From an uncultured Aquimarina sp. (GTDB lineage Bacteria; Bacteroidota; Bacteroidia; Flavobacteriales; Flavobacteriaceae), in the NCBI GenBank assembly GCA_947498775.1, contig CANMLL010000002.1, forward strand, positions 248,001 through 312,000: DNA of 64,000 nucleotides, in the 5' to 3' direction. Of the stretch, positions 53,338-62,683 are shown one piece after another (the first letter of the stretch is position 1; each line of letters opens with the position of its first letter). Under the pieces are notes generated by a model. It worked only from the letters and a program-made list of their open reading frames with translations, was not told the origin of the DNA and made no database searches. The position numbers were made by a program, and so were the translations under genes.

Positions 53338-55284
53338 ATGAAAAAACTAGCCTTATTTAGTTTAAGCCTACTCCTTATGTACTCTTGTAAACAAGAAAAA
53401 GAAGCAGTAGCCCAAGTTATTAAGATAGAAAAGTATGCTATCGAGCAATTTATGGATAACGAAAATGCACGATCCAATGGCTTTTCTCCCGACAAATCTA
53501 CTGTTTTAATGACAAGCAATAGATCGGGCATTTATAATATGTACACCATCCCAGCAAGTGGTGGAGAGTTTACCCCAATAACCGCATCAGATAGTTCTTC
53601 TGTATTTGGAATATCATATTTCCCAGAAGATGATCGAATCCTTTTTAGAATGGACGGTAACGGAGACGAGATATACAAAATCTTTGTAAAAGATAGTTCG
53701 GGTATCAAACGTCTTACCCCAGAAAAAAATGTAAGAGCATTATTTAGAGGATGGGCAAAGGATGGTAAAAGTTTCTTCTACGGAAGTAATGAAAGAGATT
53801 CAAAATTTATGGATCACTATGAAATGAATATCGCAGACTTTAGCTCAAAAGTAATCTATGAGAATAAAGACGGATTGGATTTTGCAGGCATGTCTGATGA
53901 CAGAAAGTACATTGCACTTTTAAAACCTATAAATACCAACGATGTTGATCTATATATATTGAATACAGCAACTAAAGAAAAAACGAAGATCAATGATAAT
54001 CTAAGCAGCAACTCGCCAGAAGATTTTTCACCCGATGGTAAATCCTTCTATTACACCACCGATGATAATGCAGAATTTAGTTATTTAATGAAGTATAACT
54101 TAGAAGACGGTACAAAAGAAAAAGTTATTGAAAAAGATTGGGATATTACAAGCTATTACTTTACTAGAAATGGAAAATACCAGGTGATGTTTACCAATGA
54201 AGATGCTAAGACTGTAATGGTTGTTAAAGAAACTGCGACCGGAAACAAGGTTGAATTCCCTGCTATCAATAATCAACAAATACTAAGTGCTAGTTTCTCT
54301 AGAGATGAATCTATGGCATTATTAAGAGTAGGAGGATCAAATACCCCTACCAATTCTTACACATATGATCTTGAAACCAAAGAACACAAAAAATTAACAA
54401 ATGTTTTAAATAAAGAGATAAATCCCGATCACCTCGTAACTTCAGAGGTAGTTAGATTTAAGTCTTTTGATGGTTTAGAAATTCCTGCAATTTATTATAA
54501 ACCAAAACAAGCATCTGCAGCTAATAAAGTACCTGCCTTAGTATGGGTACATGGTGGCCCTGGTGGGCAGTCAAGACAAGGTTTTAGCTCAATAATTCAA
54601 TATCTAGTGAATCATGGATATGCAATTCTTGCGGTTAATAATAGGGGAAGCAGTGGGTATGGAAAAACATTTTATAAAATGGATGACCAAAATCATGGAG
54701 ATAAAGACCTTAAGGACTGTGTAGCAGGCAAAGATTGGTTGGCTACACAAGAAATTATTGATGCAGATAAAATAGGGATTATAGGAGGTTCTTATGGAGG
54801 ATACATGACCATGGCCGCCCTTACGTATACACCTGAAGAGTTTAAAGTAGGTGTAAATATTTTTGGAGTAACGAATTGGTTAAGAACATTAAAAAGTATT
54901 CCACCATGGTGGGAATCTTTTAAAGAAGCATTATATACAGAAATGGGTGACCCTAACACTGCTGATTCTGTTCGATTAAGAAAAATATCACCGCTTTTCC
55001 ATACAGAAAAGGTTACTAAACCACTGATAGTGTTACAAGGAGCTAAAGATCCGCGAGTTCTAAAAGTAGAATCCGATGAAATCGTTGAAGGGGTCAAAAA
55101 AAATGGAGTTCCAGTAGAGTATGTTTTATTCGAGGATGAAGGTCATGGTTTTGTAAAAAAAGAAAATCAAATTGAAGCATATGGTAGAGTTTTGAAGTTT
55201 TTGGATAAACATCTTAAAGGGAAAGGTGATGAAGTTATCAACGATAGTAAGACAGAATCTACCAAGATAGACAAAGAATCATAA
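53338..55284 (+). CDS. S9-family prolyl oligopeptidase lipoprotein
   Basis: 648 residues with lipobox signal (LLMYSC). N-terminal seven-bladed propeller-like part (about 45-370; FSPDKSTVLMTSNRSGIYNMYTI, WAKDGKSFFYGS) with a C-terminal alpha/beta hydrolase (about 390-630). Catalytic triad: S485 in IIGGSYGGYM, D571 in LQGAKDPRVL, H603 in DEGHGF. Family S9C-like exopeptidase layout. Anchored in the envelope, probably for peptide breakdown. Sits in a run of exported proteins. Confidence 0.94.
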   Translation: MKKLALFSLSLLLMYSCKQEKEAVAQVIKIEKYAIEQFMDNENARSNGFSPDKSTVLMTSNRSGIYNMYTIPASGGEFTPITASDSSSVFGISYFPEDDRILFRMDGNGDEIYKIFVKDSSGIKRLTPEKNVRALFRGWAKDGKSFFYGSNERDSKFMDHYEMNIADFSSKVIYENKDGLDFAGMSDDRKYIALLKPINTNDVDLYILNTATKEKTKINDNLSSNSPEDFSPDGKSFYYTTDDNAEFSYLMKYNLEDGTKEKVIEKDWDITSYYFTRNGKYQVMFTNEDAKTVMVVKETATGNKVEFPAINNQQILSASFSRDESMALLRVGGSNTPTNSYTYDLETKEHKKLTNVLNKEINPDHLVTSEVVRFKSFDGLEIPAIYYKPKQASAANKVPALVWVHGGPGGQSRQGFSSIIQYLVNHGYAILAVNNRGSSGYGKTFYKMDDQNHGDKDLKDCVAGKDWLATQEIIDADKIGIIGGSYGGYMTMAALTYTPEEFKVGVNIFGVTNWLRTLKSIPPWWESFKEALYTEMGDPNTADSVRLRKISPLFHTEKVTKPLIVLQGAKDPRVLKVESDEIVEGVKKNGVPVEYVLFEDEGHGFVKKENQIEAYGRVLKFLDKHLKGKGDEVINDSKTESTKIDKES

Positions 55285-55306
55285 AAGAATATCAAGTAAA
55301 AGATAG

Positions 55307-55996
55307 ATGAAATATTTCCTCTTTCTACTTATATCCTTATTACTGTTAAATACAAATACCAACGCTCAAAATACCGGAGAAGACCAATTGGGCGCTTGGT
55401 ATATGTATTTTGGGACCAATCAGATAAGTGATAAATTGAGTATTCACTCAGAAGCGCAATTCCGTTTCTATGAAGTTGCTTCTACTTTTAATCAGTTGTT
55501 ACTACGTACAGGGCTGAATTATCATATTAACCGTAACGCTATCGTTACCGGAGGATATGCCTACATCAATACCGATGGAACGTTTGAGGATATTCCTACC
55601 GAAGAAAACTTCAACGAGCATAGGGTTTTTCAACAATTCATTTTGAAAAATATAGTAGGCAAATTTAAATTTGAACATCGATACCGCCTTGAGCAGCGCT
55701 TTATTAGTACACAAGTAGATAATTTTACAGCACATAGAGCTCGCTATAGGTTACAACTCACCTACCCGATTAACGAAAAATGGTTTTTGAATGCTTATGA
55801 CGAGGTTTTCATCAACTTACAAGAACCTATATTCGGTCAAAATCGCTTATATGGTGCTGTTGGATACAACGTAAAGAACAATTTCAGTATACAACTAGGA
55901 TATCTTAAAAATCACTTTACCGGAATTAATTTTGATAGATTTCAGTTAGGTGTAATCTACAACACCGACTTAAGAAAAAGTAAAAAAGGATCATGA
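55307..55996 (+). CDS. DUF2490 outer-membrane barrel protein
   Basis: 229 residues with signal peptide (cleavage near TNAQ). The mature part has alternating strands typical of a small barrel: LSIHSEAQFRFYE, RHRYRLEQRF-type segment (FEHRYRLEQRF) and RARYRLQLTYPI, matching DUF2490. Paralog of the 26209 gene. Last of the exported-protein run; an ORF of 39 codons overlaps its stop by 4 bases. Confidence 0.82.
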   Translation: MKYFLFLLISLLLLNTNTNAQNTGEDQLGAWYMYFGTNQISDKLSIHSEAQFRFYEVASTFNQLLLRTGLNYHINRNAIVTGGYAYINTDGTFEDIPTEENFNEHRVFQQFILKNIVGKFKFEHRYRLEQRFISTQVDNFTAHRARYRLQLTYPINEKWFLNAYDEVFINLQEPIFGQNRLYGAVGYNVKNNFSIQLGYLKNHFTGINFDRFQLGVIYNTDLRKSKKGS

Positions 55997-56112
55997 CAAC
56001 TTTTAGAGAAAACAATCCTGCCTTTTATTCTAAATACCCCACCCATGTTCAACCCGGTTTATGTACAGGAATCGTAAGTTTTAACTACAGATACTCTTAT
56101 TTAACAACTTAG
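55993..56112 (+). CDS. 39-residue ORF overlapping the DUF2490 stop
   Basis: An ATGA overlap with the preceding stop would couple translation. The peptide has no signal or recognisable motif (MTTFRENNPAFYSKYP start). It may be a degraded gene end rather than a working gene. Confidence 0.2.
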   Translation: MTTFRENNPAFYSKYPTHVQPGLCTGIVSFNYRYSYLTT

Positions 56113-56296
56113 CTTTGTAAATGTATGCTTGATATGAAGAGAATAACAAAATTCAAAAAAGCTGAATACAGAAACAAATTCTGTAGTTAAATTCAAACTT
56201 AAATCAAAACCAGAATTTGTTTCTATAATCATTCAATACTTTAGAGAAGCACTAAAAAAGTGAGGGTCTAATAATAATACAATGCTGTATTGCTTA

Positions 56297-56452
56297 TCAA
56301 GCACATAATCCAGAATCTCCCCATCTATAATCACAATATGTATTGCCAGGGCAGGGAATATCAATAGCACATGCAAGTCCTCCTTTTAAAACCTTTAATT
56401 GTTTACTAGATAATTTACTAACTCCGTTTAGATTAAGAATTTCTTTTAACAT
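56297..56452 (-). CDS. Double-glycine leader peptide with four-cysteine core (bacteriocin/RiPP-like precursor)
   Basis: 51 residues. The leader (1-25) matches the Bacteroidota GG-leader pattern: MLKEILNLNGVSKLSSKQLK then VLKGG, with cleavage expected after G25. The 26-residue core contains Cys at 28, 34, 40 and 50 and aromatic residues (TYCDYRWGDSG). Leaders of this kind are cut and exported by peptidase-containing ABC transporters; the cores include disulfide-rich or enzymatically modified peptides. No transporter, radical-SAM enzyme or other maturation gene is visible in this window. Orphan gene in a 737-nt gap otherwise free of genes. The frame is unbroken and the leader is highly characteristic. 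Confidence 0.75.
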   Translation of the reverse strand: MLKEILNLNGVSKLSSKQLKVLKGGLACAIDIPCPGNTYCDYRWGDSGLCA

Positions 56453-56733
56453 AATATATCGCTTTGGTTAAGTATTGAAGCTAGCCAAATAAAGCCAAAC
56501 TTCACAAACATTAACATGTTTTTGGAATTCCTGGTTTATATATTCATCATCTTTAATAAAAGTAGCAGTCAAAGTGATACTTTTTATTTTTACAGATTAA
56601 CATCAGAAATGGTATAAAACGATTGTATTAGGAAATAGTTAGCATACAAATAAAAAAACTTTGAATATAAAAATTTATCTTTAAAGCAAGTATTACTTAT
56701 GAAAACCGACTCTTAAAAATAAATGATTCTACA
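56453..56733. other. Intergenic region upstream of two divergent genes
   Basis: Holds the start regions of the GG-leader peptide gene (minus) and the hydrolase-OsmC gene (plus). AT-rich with no strong hairpin or ORF. The stretch 56113-56296, downstream of the peptide gene, is likewise empty. Confidence 0.5.
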
Positions 56734-57948
56734 ATGAGTTTATCCAAAGTTACTTTTACCAATACCGAAGGTCAAACGCTTTCTGGACGCCTTGAGCTTC
56801 CTGCCGATCAACATCCACATAATTTTGTACTATTTGCACACTGCTTTACCTGTAACAAAAATCTGGGAGCAGTAAGAAACATAAGCAGAGGCCTTACCTC
56901 ACAAGGCTTTGCTGTTTTACGTTTTGATTTTACTGGACTAGGAGAAAGTGAAGGCGATTTTGCAGATACCAACTTCTCAGGTAATGTCGGGGATCTTGTA
57001 GCGGCAGCCGATTTTCTGAAAAGAGAATATTTGGCTCCCACCCTGCTTATTGGGCATTCGCTTGGCGGCGCAGCAGCTATATTTGCCGCTGCAGAAATCG
57101 ATTCAATAAAAGCAGTAGCTACAATAGGAGCTCCTTCTAACCCAAAACATGTAAAACATCTGCTAAAAAGTAGTCTAGAGGATATTAAAGCCAACGGAAA
57201 AGCAGTAGTGAACTTAAGCGGTAGAGATTTTACTATTAAAAAGCAATTTTTAGACGATTTAGATACCAAATCCCTGCCAGAAGTTGCCAAAAACCTGAAC
57301 AAGGCGCTCTTGGTAATGCACTCTCCTCAAGATACTACGGTAGGCATCAAAAATGCAGAAGAGATTTATATCGCAGCCAAGCATCCCAAAAGTTTTGTGA
57401 CCCTAGATGGTGCCGATCATCTGTTAATGCAAAAAGGAGACTCTGTCTATACCGGTAAAGTCGTTGCCGGTTGGTCATCTAGATATGTGGATATCCCTGA
57501 AGAACCTAAAATAAACAGCAAACATAATGTAGTTGCAAGTCTTCATGGTGGTGAGGGCTATACCACACAGATGAAAGTTGGAAATCACTATATGGTTGCC
57601 GACGAACCTGAAAGTGTAGGCGGACACGATTTTGGCCCTTCACCATATGAACTTTTGTCAGCAGGGTTATCTGCTTGTACTGCAATGACGATAAAAATGT
57701 ACGTTGCCAGAAAGGGTTGGGATCTGGAGCATGTAGAAGTACATACTAGTTATGGTAAAAACCATGCCGAAGATTGTGAGAATTGTGAGGATCCCACAGC
57801 CAAAATAGATACGTTTGAACGAGAAATTGGCATAAAAGGCAATCTGGATGAAAAACAAATTAAACGAATTCTTGAAATAGCAGATAAATGCCCTGTACAT
57901 AAAACACTGCATAGCGAGACACAAATAATCACCTCTTTGGTCAATTGA
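56734..57948 (+). CDS. Bifunctional alpha/beta hydrolase-OsmC fusion
   Basis: 404 residues. The N-terminal half (1-255) is an alpha/beta hydrolase: HCFTCNKNLGAVRNISRGL, nucleophile S109 in LIGHSLGGAAA, acid in SPQDTTVG and H in GADHLLMQ. The C-terminal half (about 265-404) is OsmC/Ohr-like with the two redox cysteines C315 (GLSACTAMTIKMY) and C386 (DKCPVHKTL). Fusions of this kind are known and annotated as bifunctional; the OsmC part reduces organic hydroperoxides and the hydrolase part may deliver an ester substrate. Cytoplasmic, single gene. Confidence 0.94.
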   Translation: MSLSKVTFTNTEGQTLSGRLELPADQHPHNFVLFAHCFTCNKNLGAVRNISRGLTSQGFAVLRFDFTGLGESEGDFADTNFSGNVGDLVAAADFLKREYLAPTLLIGHSLGGAAAIFAAAEIDSIKAVATIGAPSNPKHVKHLLKSSLEDIKANGKAVVNLSGRDFTIKKQFLDDLDTKSLPEVAKNLNKALLVMHSPQDTTVGIKNAEEIYIAAKHPKSFVTLDGADHLLMQKGDSVYTGKVVAGWSSRYVDIPEEPKINSKHNVVASLHGGEGYTTQMKVGNHYMVADEPESVGGHDFGPSPYELLSAGLSACTAMTIKMYVARKGWDLEHVEVHTSYGKNHAEDCENCEDPTAKIDTFEREIGIKGNLDEKQIKRILEIADKCPVHKTLHSETQIITSLVN

Positions 57949-58239
57949 TTTATGCATGGCATATTTTTTGATTATCTAACTGAAAACACCTAAAAAGAGA
58001 AATCAAAAAGTAATTGATTTTTTAATAATAAATATCGAAACAATACATTGTACTTATTTTCAATCAACATTAATAACATAATTTTCTAAATAAAATATTT
58101 ATGATTTCACTATTAAGTCGCACAGAATCGAGACCTAGTTAATTAAAAAATAACAGGTTGGGCTCTGTCATACTTGATATTTTAACGGTGAGATGGTTTA
58201 ATAATAACATTAATTAGTAACTTTTAAAATAAATAAATT

Positions 58240-58593
58240 ATGAAAAAAATGTTACCATTACTTATTATAACAATTGTATTCCTGTCCTGCGATAAAAATG
58301 ATGATGATATAGTTATTGGAAATAATTCACTTGCTGATGATCTAAAACAGGTAATTCAAGAAGAAGGTGTTCAAGCACTTCAGACATGCTGTATTGGTTG
58401 TAGTTGCGCACAGACGATCGGATGGGGTAAAGACTTTTCTTTTCCTGGTGATAATTTTGTAAGAATTAGAGATACTAATTATAACTTAAATGAATTAAAG
58501 CAATTTAAAATTGAAACAGTTAGTGAAACTAATGAAACCGAGGTTCGAATGGTTTTGTTTTTTCCTAGAAGAGTGCCTATAAACATAAACTGA
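58240..58593 (+). CDS. Small lipoprotein with CCxGCxC motif
   Basis: 117 residues. Lipobox signal (VFLSC, Cys17), then an acidic linker (DKNDDDIVIGNN) and a compact domain with the cysteine cluster CCIGCSC at about 48-54 followed by GWGKDFSFPG. The rest is mixed strand and helix ending in PRRVPININ. No family recognised. The cluster could bind a metal or form disulfides; exported location favours disulfides. Confidence 0.65.
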   Translation: MKKMLPLLIITIVFLSCDKNDDDIVIGNNSLADDLKQVIQEEGVQALQTCCIGCSCAQTIGWGKDFSFPGDNFVRIRDTNYNLNELKQFKIETVSETNETEVRMVLFFPRRVPININ

Positions 58594-58689
58594 ATATGTA
58601 ACACATTACAATTCTTTTGTAATAGATAACAAATCATTAACTCTCCCCGGAAGGCAGTAATAAGGATTATTTACTCTGAATAAAAAATA

Positions 58690-59031
58690 ATGAAAAACAC
58701 ACTTATCAATTACGTAGAGTTTAAAGCTCATGATCTAGCCTCTATAAAGACATTTTATTATCAAACATTTGGTTGGATTTTTACCGATTACGGATCTACT
58801 TATGTGGCCTTTTCAGAAAGTGGGCTTGAAGGTGGTTTTGAAAAAACAGAAGATCCAATAATTAATGGTGCTTTGGTCGTTTTATATCATGAAAATCTCG
58901 AAGATATCCAAAATCAGGTCATCGAAGCTGGAGGAAAAATTTCAAAAGATATTTTTTCATTTCCTGGTGGACGTAGGTTTCATTTTTTGGACCCTGCCGG
59001 AAATGAGCTTGCCATTTGGTCTGATAAATAG
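58690..59031 (+). CDS. VOC-superfamily (glyoxalase-like) protein
   Basis: 113 residues: two betaalphabetabetabeta modules, the first opening with NYVEFKAHDLASIKTFYYQTFGW and the second ending in HFLDPAGNELAIWSD. The C-terminal Glu in GNELAIW is a typical VOC metal ligand. Members include antibiotic-binding proteins and small-molecule isomerases. Substrate unknown. It starts 96 nt after the cysteine-rich lipoprotein gene. Confidence 0.9.
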   Translation: MKNTLINYVEFKAHDLASIKTFYYQTFGWIFTDYGSTYVAFSESGLEGGFEKTEDPIINGALVVLYHENLEDIQNQVIEAGGKISKDIFSFPGGRRFHFLDPAGNELAIWSDK

Positions 59032-59102
59032 TACTAAATATATTAATAAGAATCTAGTTCCTAGACTATTTCTTCCATGCCTAAAAATCGTTAAGAAAAA
59101 AG

Positions 59103-59136
59103 AGACTGTCTTAAAAGATTTAGGCAGTCTTTTTTA
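59103..59136 (+). terminator. Intrinsic terminator
   Basis: Stem AGACTGTC / GGCAGTCT (one G-U pair) with a 12-nt loop and a run of six T. It terminates the VOC gene 70 nt downstream of its stop. Confidence 0.75.
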
Positions 59137-59281
59137 TTTAAGGATTATTATATGATTTAGACTTTCAATTTTTACTAAAAATCTCCGAGGCAAGCCTTGA
59201 GATATAAAGTCCACCTAGAATAAAATAGTTATATCGCAATTATGAAAATATTATTTACCAATAGTGATATTCCTAAAAAGA

Positions 59282-59318
59282 AAGAACCACTGATTTTATG
59301 AAAAAATCAATGGTTCTT
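59282..59318 (-). terminator. Intrinsic terminator for the phosphatase gene
   Basis: 16-nt arms (59282-59297 and 59303-59318) pair with one mismatch around loop ATGAA. It lies 34 nt beyond the stop of the minus-strand phosphatase gene. Confidence 0.75.
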
Positions 59319-59351
59319 ATTATAAATTAATTGGTTAATAAATAAGGTCTC

Positions 59352-62297
59352 TTATTTCTTAACTAATCTTTGTGTTTCCAGAATGTTATTATTCGCATCT
59401 CTAATAGACAACAAATATATTCCTGATCTAAAAACTTTGGGCTCTATCGTTTGCGATCTGGAAGAAATGACTTCTTCATATACTACTTCTCCTGCGAGAT
59501 TATAAATTGTCGCCTTCAGCACTTGATTATTTTTCGTTAATACTGTAGAGGAAATAGTGATCTCGTTGGTAAACGGATTTGGATAAATAATATGATAGTT
59601 TTTTTCTAAGGACTGCGCTTCTGTTCTTACTACACCAGTAGAATACGTAGTATAAATAGAGTATCTGTAATTACTTTGGGCACCCCCGCCATGAGTTGAT
59701 GGCATATTGCCTGAGATTGACCAGGCAGATCCATCAGCCTGATATCGTCCTGGAGTTCCTGATACATAAGCTATACCTGGATTACTAGAAAATATCCATG
59801 ATAGCCAAATAGTTTCTCCATTATTTACAGCTACCGGGCTTTCTAGAGAAATTTTTTGCCATCCTCTTGTAGATTGAACAGGAGTTATGGCAGTTTGCGC
59901 TAATCGATTTCCTGGTACTCCACTATTATCTGCATAAACACCTAACTGCACTTCACCAGTACCACCTGCAACACGAAAGGTAATACTTTCCAACGTTCCG
60001 CTTTCTGTCATCGTAAATGGCATTGATCGCTGTGTACTGTGGGTAGAATCACGATCACCTACTGTTGTAACTCCAACAGTTCCTGTGGTACCGCCACCAG
60101 TTGTTTCTGTGAACGTAGCGGTAATAGATTTATTCGAATCCATTACTATAGACTCGGGATTGGTAGTTCCAGAAAGTGCTCCACTCCAACTATCAAACTC
60201 CCATCCTGCAGCAGGTGTTGCAGTTACCGTAACAGAACTTCCTTCGATATAGGTTCCTGTACCATTTAGACTACCTTGGCCTACTGTATTAGTAGTTAAT
60301 GTATAGGTGACTGTAGATGTATCTCTTAAATAGTTTGCATAAATTGAATACAAGTAATCGCTTTGTGCACCACTACCGTAACTTGACGGAATGTTGCCTC
60401 CGCTAGCAGACCAACTTGATCCGGTTGCTTCGTACCGCCCAGGGGTTCCTGTTGCATAAGCAATTCCCGGATTATTTGAGAAGATCCAGGCCAACCACAA
60501 GGTATCTCCATTGAGGGCAGTTACCGTATTCTCTAAACCAACCGTCTGCCATCCACGAGTTGCTCTTACCGGAGTTATAGCTGTGCTGCTTAGTCTGTCA
60601 CCAGGAACACCGTTATTATCTGCATACACTCCTAACTGTACATCTCCTGTGCCACCAGCAATATGGAAAGTGATGCTTTGTAAGATTCCATTTTCTGTCA
60701 TCGTATATGGCATAGCCCTACGAGTAGTGTGTGTAGCATCTCTATCACCTACTGTGGTTACCCCAAGCGTATATAAAACGGTAGAATTATCTAAGGTAGT
60801 AACATTTTCTGTATTACTGAATCCAGAAATATTTCCTGCATTGTCTTTTGCCTGTACCTTAAATGAATAGGCCGTGTTTTCTGCCAATCCACTTATGTCA
60901 TAACCTGTGGCACCTGTGGTTCCGATTAGCGTGTTGTTTTGGTATACATCGTATCCGGAAACAGCTACATTATCGGTTGATGCATTCCATGTTAAAGAAA
61001 CAGTACTCGCAGTAACATTAAATGCACTAAGATTAGCTGGTGTAGAAGGAGCCTCCTCATCAGGAACATTAGTATTATTAATAGTAACTACACTTCCGTT
61101 TGAAGGATTCCAGATATCAAGATTGGCAGGTATGGTAAATGGGTTGTCATTTGATACAGAACCCACTAGAGACGCATTATCTACCTTTATGGTGCGTGCC
61201 TCGATTTTGTTTTCGTCTACGAAAATCCACTTAAACTGGTTAAATCTTGCCGAATTACGCGTCCAACTTTTACTATCATTATTAGATCGTAATGGAGCAC
61301 CCCAGCATCCCTCGCCGGCATATACGGTTCCATTTTGATCATCTCTCACAAAACCTTCGTCGCTTCCTGTTCCAGTTGATGGGCGAAGAGGCCAAGTAGT
61401 TTTAACGGTATGCGCATCACATTCTATAACCAGTTTGACTCCTTTGTCATAAAAAAGTTGTGCCCAGTTATTATATTGATTAGTACCTTCAGACTTTGAA
61501 GACACATGAGGACGCATAGGTTTGTGGTACTGTGCCATTTTCCAAATTGTATTGGGGTTGGCATTCAGGTCATCACGCAACCAGGTGGTTTGATTTCCCG
61601 AGATAGAAATCTCAGTATTCAAGGTATAGGTTCGTACCAAATTATTTCCAAAAGTAAGTGCGTAATAAACACTTGATGAAGGTACATCAAAAAGATGGTA
61701 GATACTATTATTACTATCTTCATGATTACCACGAGTAGCAACAATAGGAAACATTCTATTGTCACTTGCAATAGTTAATTGCCAGTCATTAAACCAATCG
61801 ATCCATTCACCATTACTATCGCCGTTAGTCATATCTCCACCAAATAAAACAGCGTGAGGCTTTAACTTGGCTACAAGACGATTGGCATTTTGTCGGGGTG
61901 TACGGTTGTTTCGGGAATCTCCTCCTGCAACAAAGGATAATCTACTATTATCTGCAGGAGCTGTTTTAAACCAAAAACGTTCGCTAGTCCCTTCACTATC
62001 ATTTATTACAAAATAATAAGCGGTGTTTGGGGTCAACCCTGTAATACGGGCAAAATTGTTGTTCATTCCTTTGTAGGAAACAGTTCTGTCTGGAGCTTTT
62101 GAATTAGGGTAGCTGGTGTAGTTTGTACCAAAATCGGTAGTTCCATAATAAACAACAGGGGCACTTCCTGAAGTTTGATCCCAACCAATTACGATTGAGG
62201 TGGCGGGGTTGTCTCGCAAAGTCAAACGGTATTTACCATTTGATGAATACGAATTAATTGCTAATAATGAAATTAACAATACAAAAATTCTTTTCAT
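59352..62297 (-). CDS. Secreted purple-acid-phosphatase-like metallophosphoesterase with T9SS sorting domain
   Basis: 981 residues with signal peptide (cleavage near INSYSS). Order: an N-terminal Ig-like domain of purple acid phosphatases (about 20-115); metallophosphoesterase domain (about 120-370) with GGDSR, LFGGDMTNGD, TRGNHED, QYHKP and ECDAHTV; an FN3 domain (about 413-506); a 150-residue module (about 508-658) repeated at about 740-886 with the same VTTVGDRD.TH opening; an InlB-like bacterial repeat between them (about 665-738; YIEGSSVTVTATPAAGWEFDSW); and a C-terminal type IX secretion sorting domain (about 900-981; IIYPNPFTNEITI, GIYLLSI). Likely secreted or surface-anchored through the type IX system, acting on phosphate esters outside the cell. 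The role of the repeated module is unknown; carbohydrate or surface binding is a guess. Confidence 0.92.
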   Translation of the reverse strand: MKRIFVLLISLLAINSYSSNGKYRLTLRDNPATSIVIGWDQTSGSAPVVYYGTTDFGTNYTSYPNSKAPDRTVSYKGMNNNFARITGLTPNTAYYFVINDSEGTSERFWFKTAPADNSRLSFVAGGDSRNNRTPRQNANRLVAKLKPHAVLFGGDMTNGDSNGEWIDWFNDWQLTIASDNRMFPIVATRGNHEDSNNSIYHLFDVPSSSVYYALTFGNNLVRTYTLNTEISISGNQTTWLRDDLNANPNTIWKMAQYHKPMRPHVSSKSEGTNQYNNWAQLFYDKGVKLVIECDAHTVKTTWPLRPSTGTGSDEGFVRDDQNGTVYAGEGCWGAPLRSNNDSKSWTRNSARFNQFKWIFVDENKIEARTIKVDNASLVGSVSNDNPFTIPANLDIWNPSNGSVVTINNTNVPDEEAPSTPANLSAFNVTASTVSLTWNASTDNVAVSGYDVYQNNTLIGTTGATGYDISGLAENTAYSFKVQAKDNAGNISGFSNTENVTTLDNSTVLYTLGVTTVGDRDATHTTRRAMPYTMTENGILQSITFHIAGGTGDVQLGVYADNNGVPGDRLSSTAITPVRATRGWQTVGLENTVTALNGDTLWLAWIFSNNPGIAYATGTPGRYEATGSSWSASGGNIPSSYGSGAQSDYLYSIYANYLRDTSTVTYTLTTNTVGQGSLNGTGTYIEGSSVTVTATPAAGWEFDSWSGALSGTTNPESIVMDSNKSITATFTETTGGGTTGTVGVTTVGDRDSTHSTQRSMPFTMTESGTLESITFRVAGGTGEVQLGVYADNSGVPGNRLAQTAITPVQSTRGWQKISLESPVAVNNGETIWLSWIFSSNPGIAYVSGTPGRYQADGSAWSISGNMPSTHGGGAQSNYRYSIYTTYSTGVVRTEAQSLEKNYHIIYPNPFTNEITISSTVLTKNNQVLKATIYNLAGEVVYEEVISSRSQTIEPKVFRSGIYLLSIRDANNNILETQRLVKK

Positions 62298-62683
62298 TTT
62301 GTGTGAATTAAGGGTTAATGTTTATATTAAGTAATCTACTTTAAAGCTTATTTGATCTTAATATTCTTCACGCCGAATTTTCTATTAAAACTAAAAATGT
62401 TTATACTACTATAAAATTAATTCACTGACTATAAAAAAAATTTTCTGACTGCAAGTTTTAACCAAAACTTAAATTGAGTAACTTAAATTTATTCAAAACT
62501 TAATCTTACTTATAACTCAAATTTTGATAATTTATTTCATTATATAAAGACGTGTATTTTATGATTTACCCCTAGACATTTTAATTTTTAATCAAAACCA
62601 AAAAATTATAAATTTGAAAATCAAGGCATATAAACATCGACAGTTTCAAATAATTTTAATCAGATTACGTTTTATTTTGTATC
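62298..62683. other. 386-nt divergent intergenic region
   Basis: No ORF. It holds the promoters of the phosphatase gene (minus) and the membrane protein gene (plus). TAAATTTG at 62609-62616 matches the Bacteroidota -7 consensus TAnnTTTG about 67 nt before the plus-strand start, but no -33 element is evident. Confidence 0.4.

Noticed and set aside
59900..60870. Plus-strand ORFs of 61-143 codons within the phosphatase gene
   Set aside because: They are antisense to repeated Ser/Thr/Gly-rich coding sequence, which leaves long open frames on the other strand.
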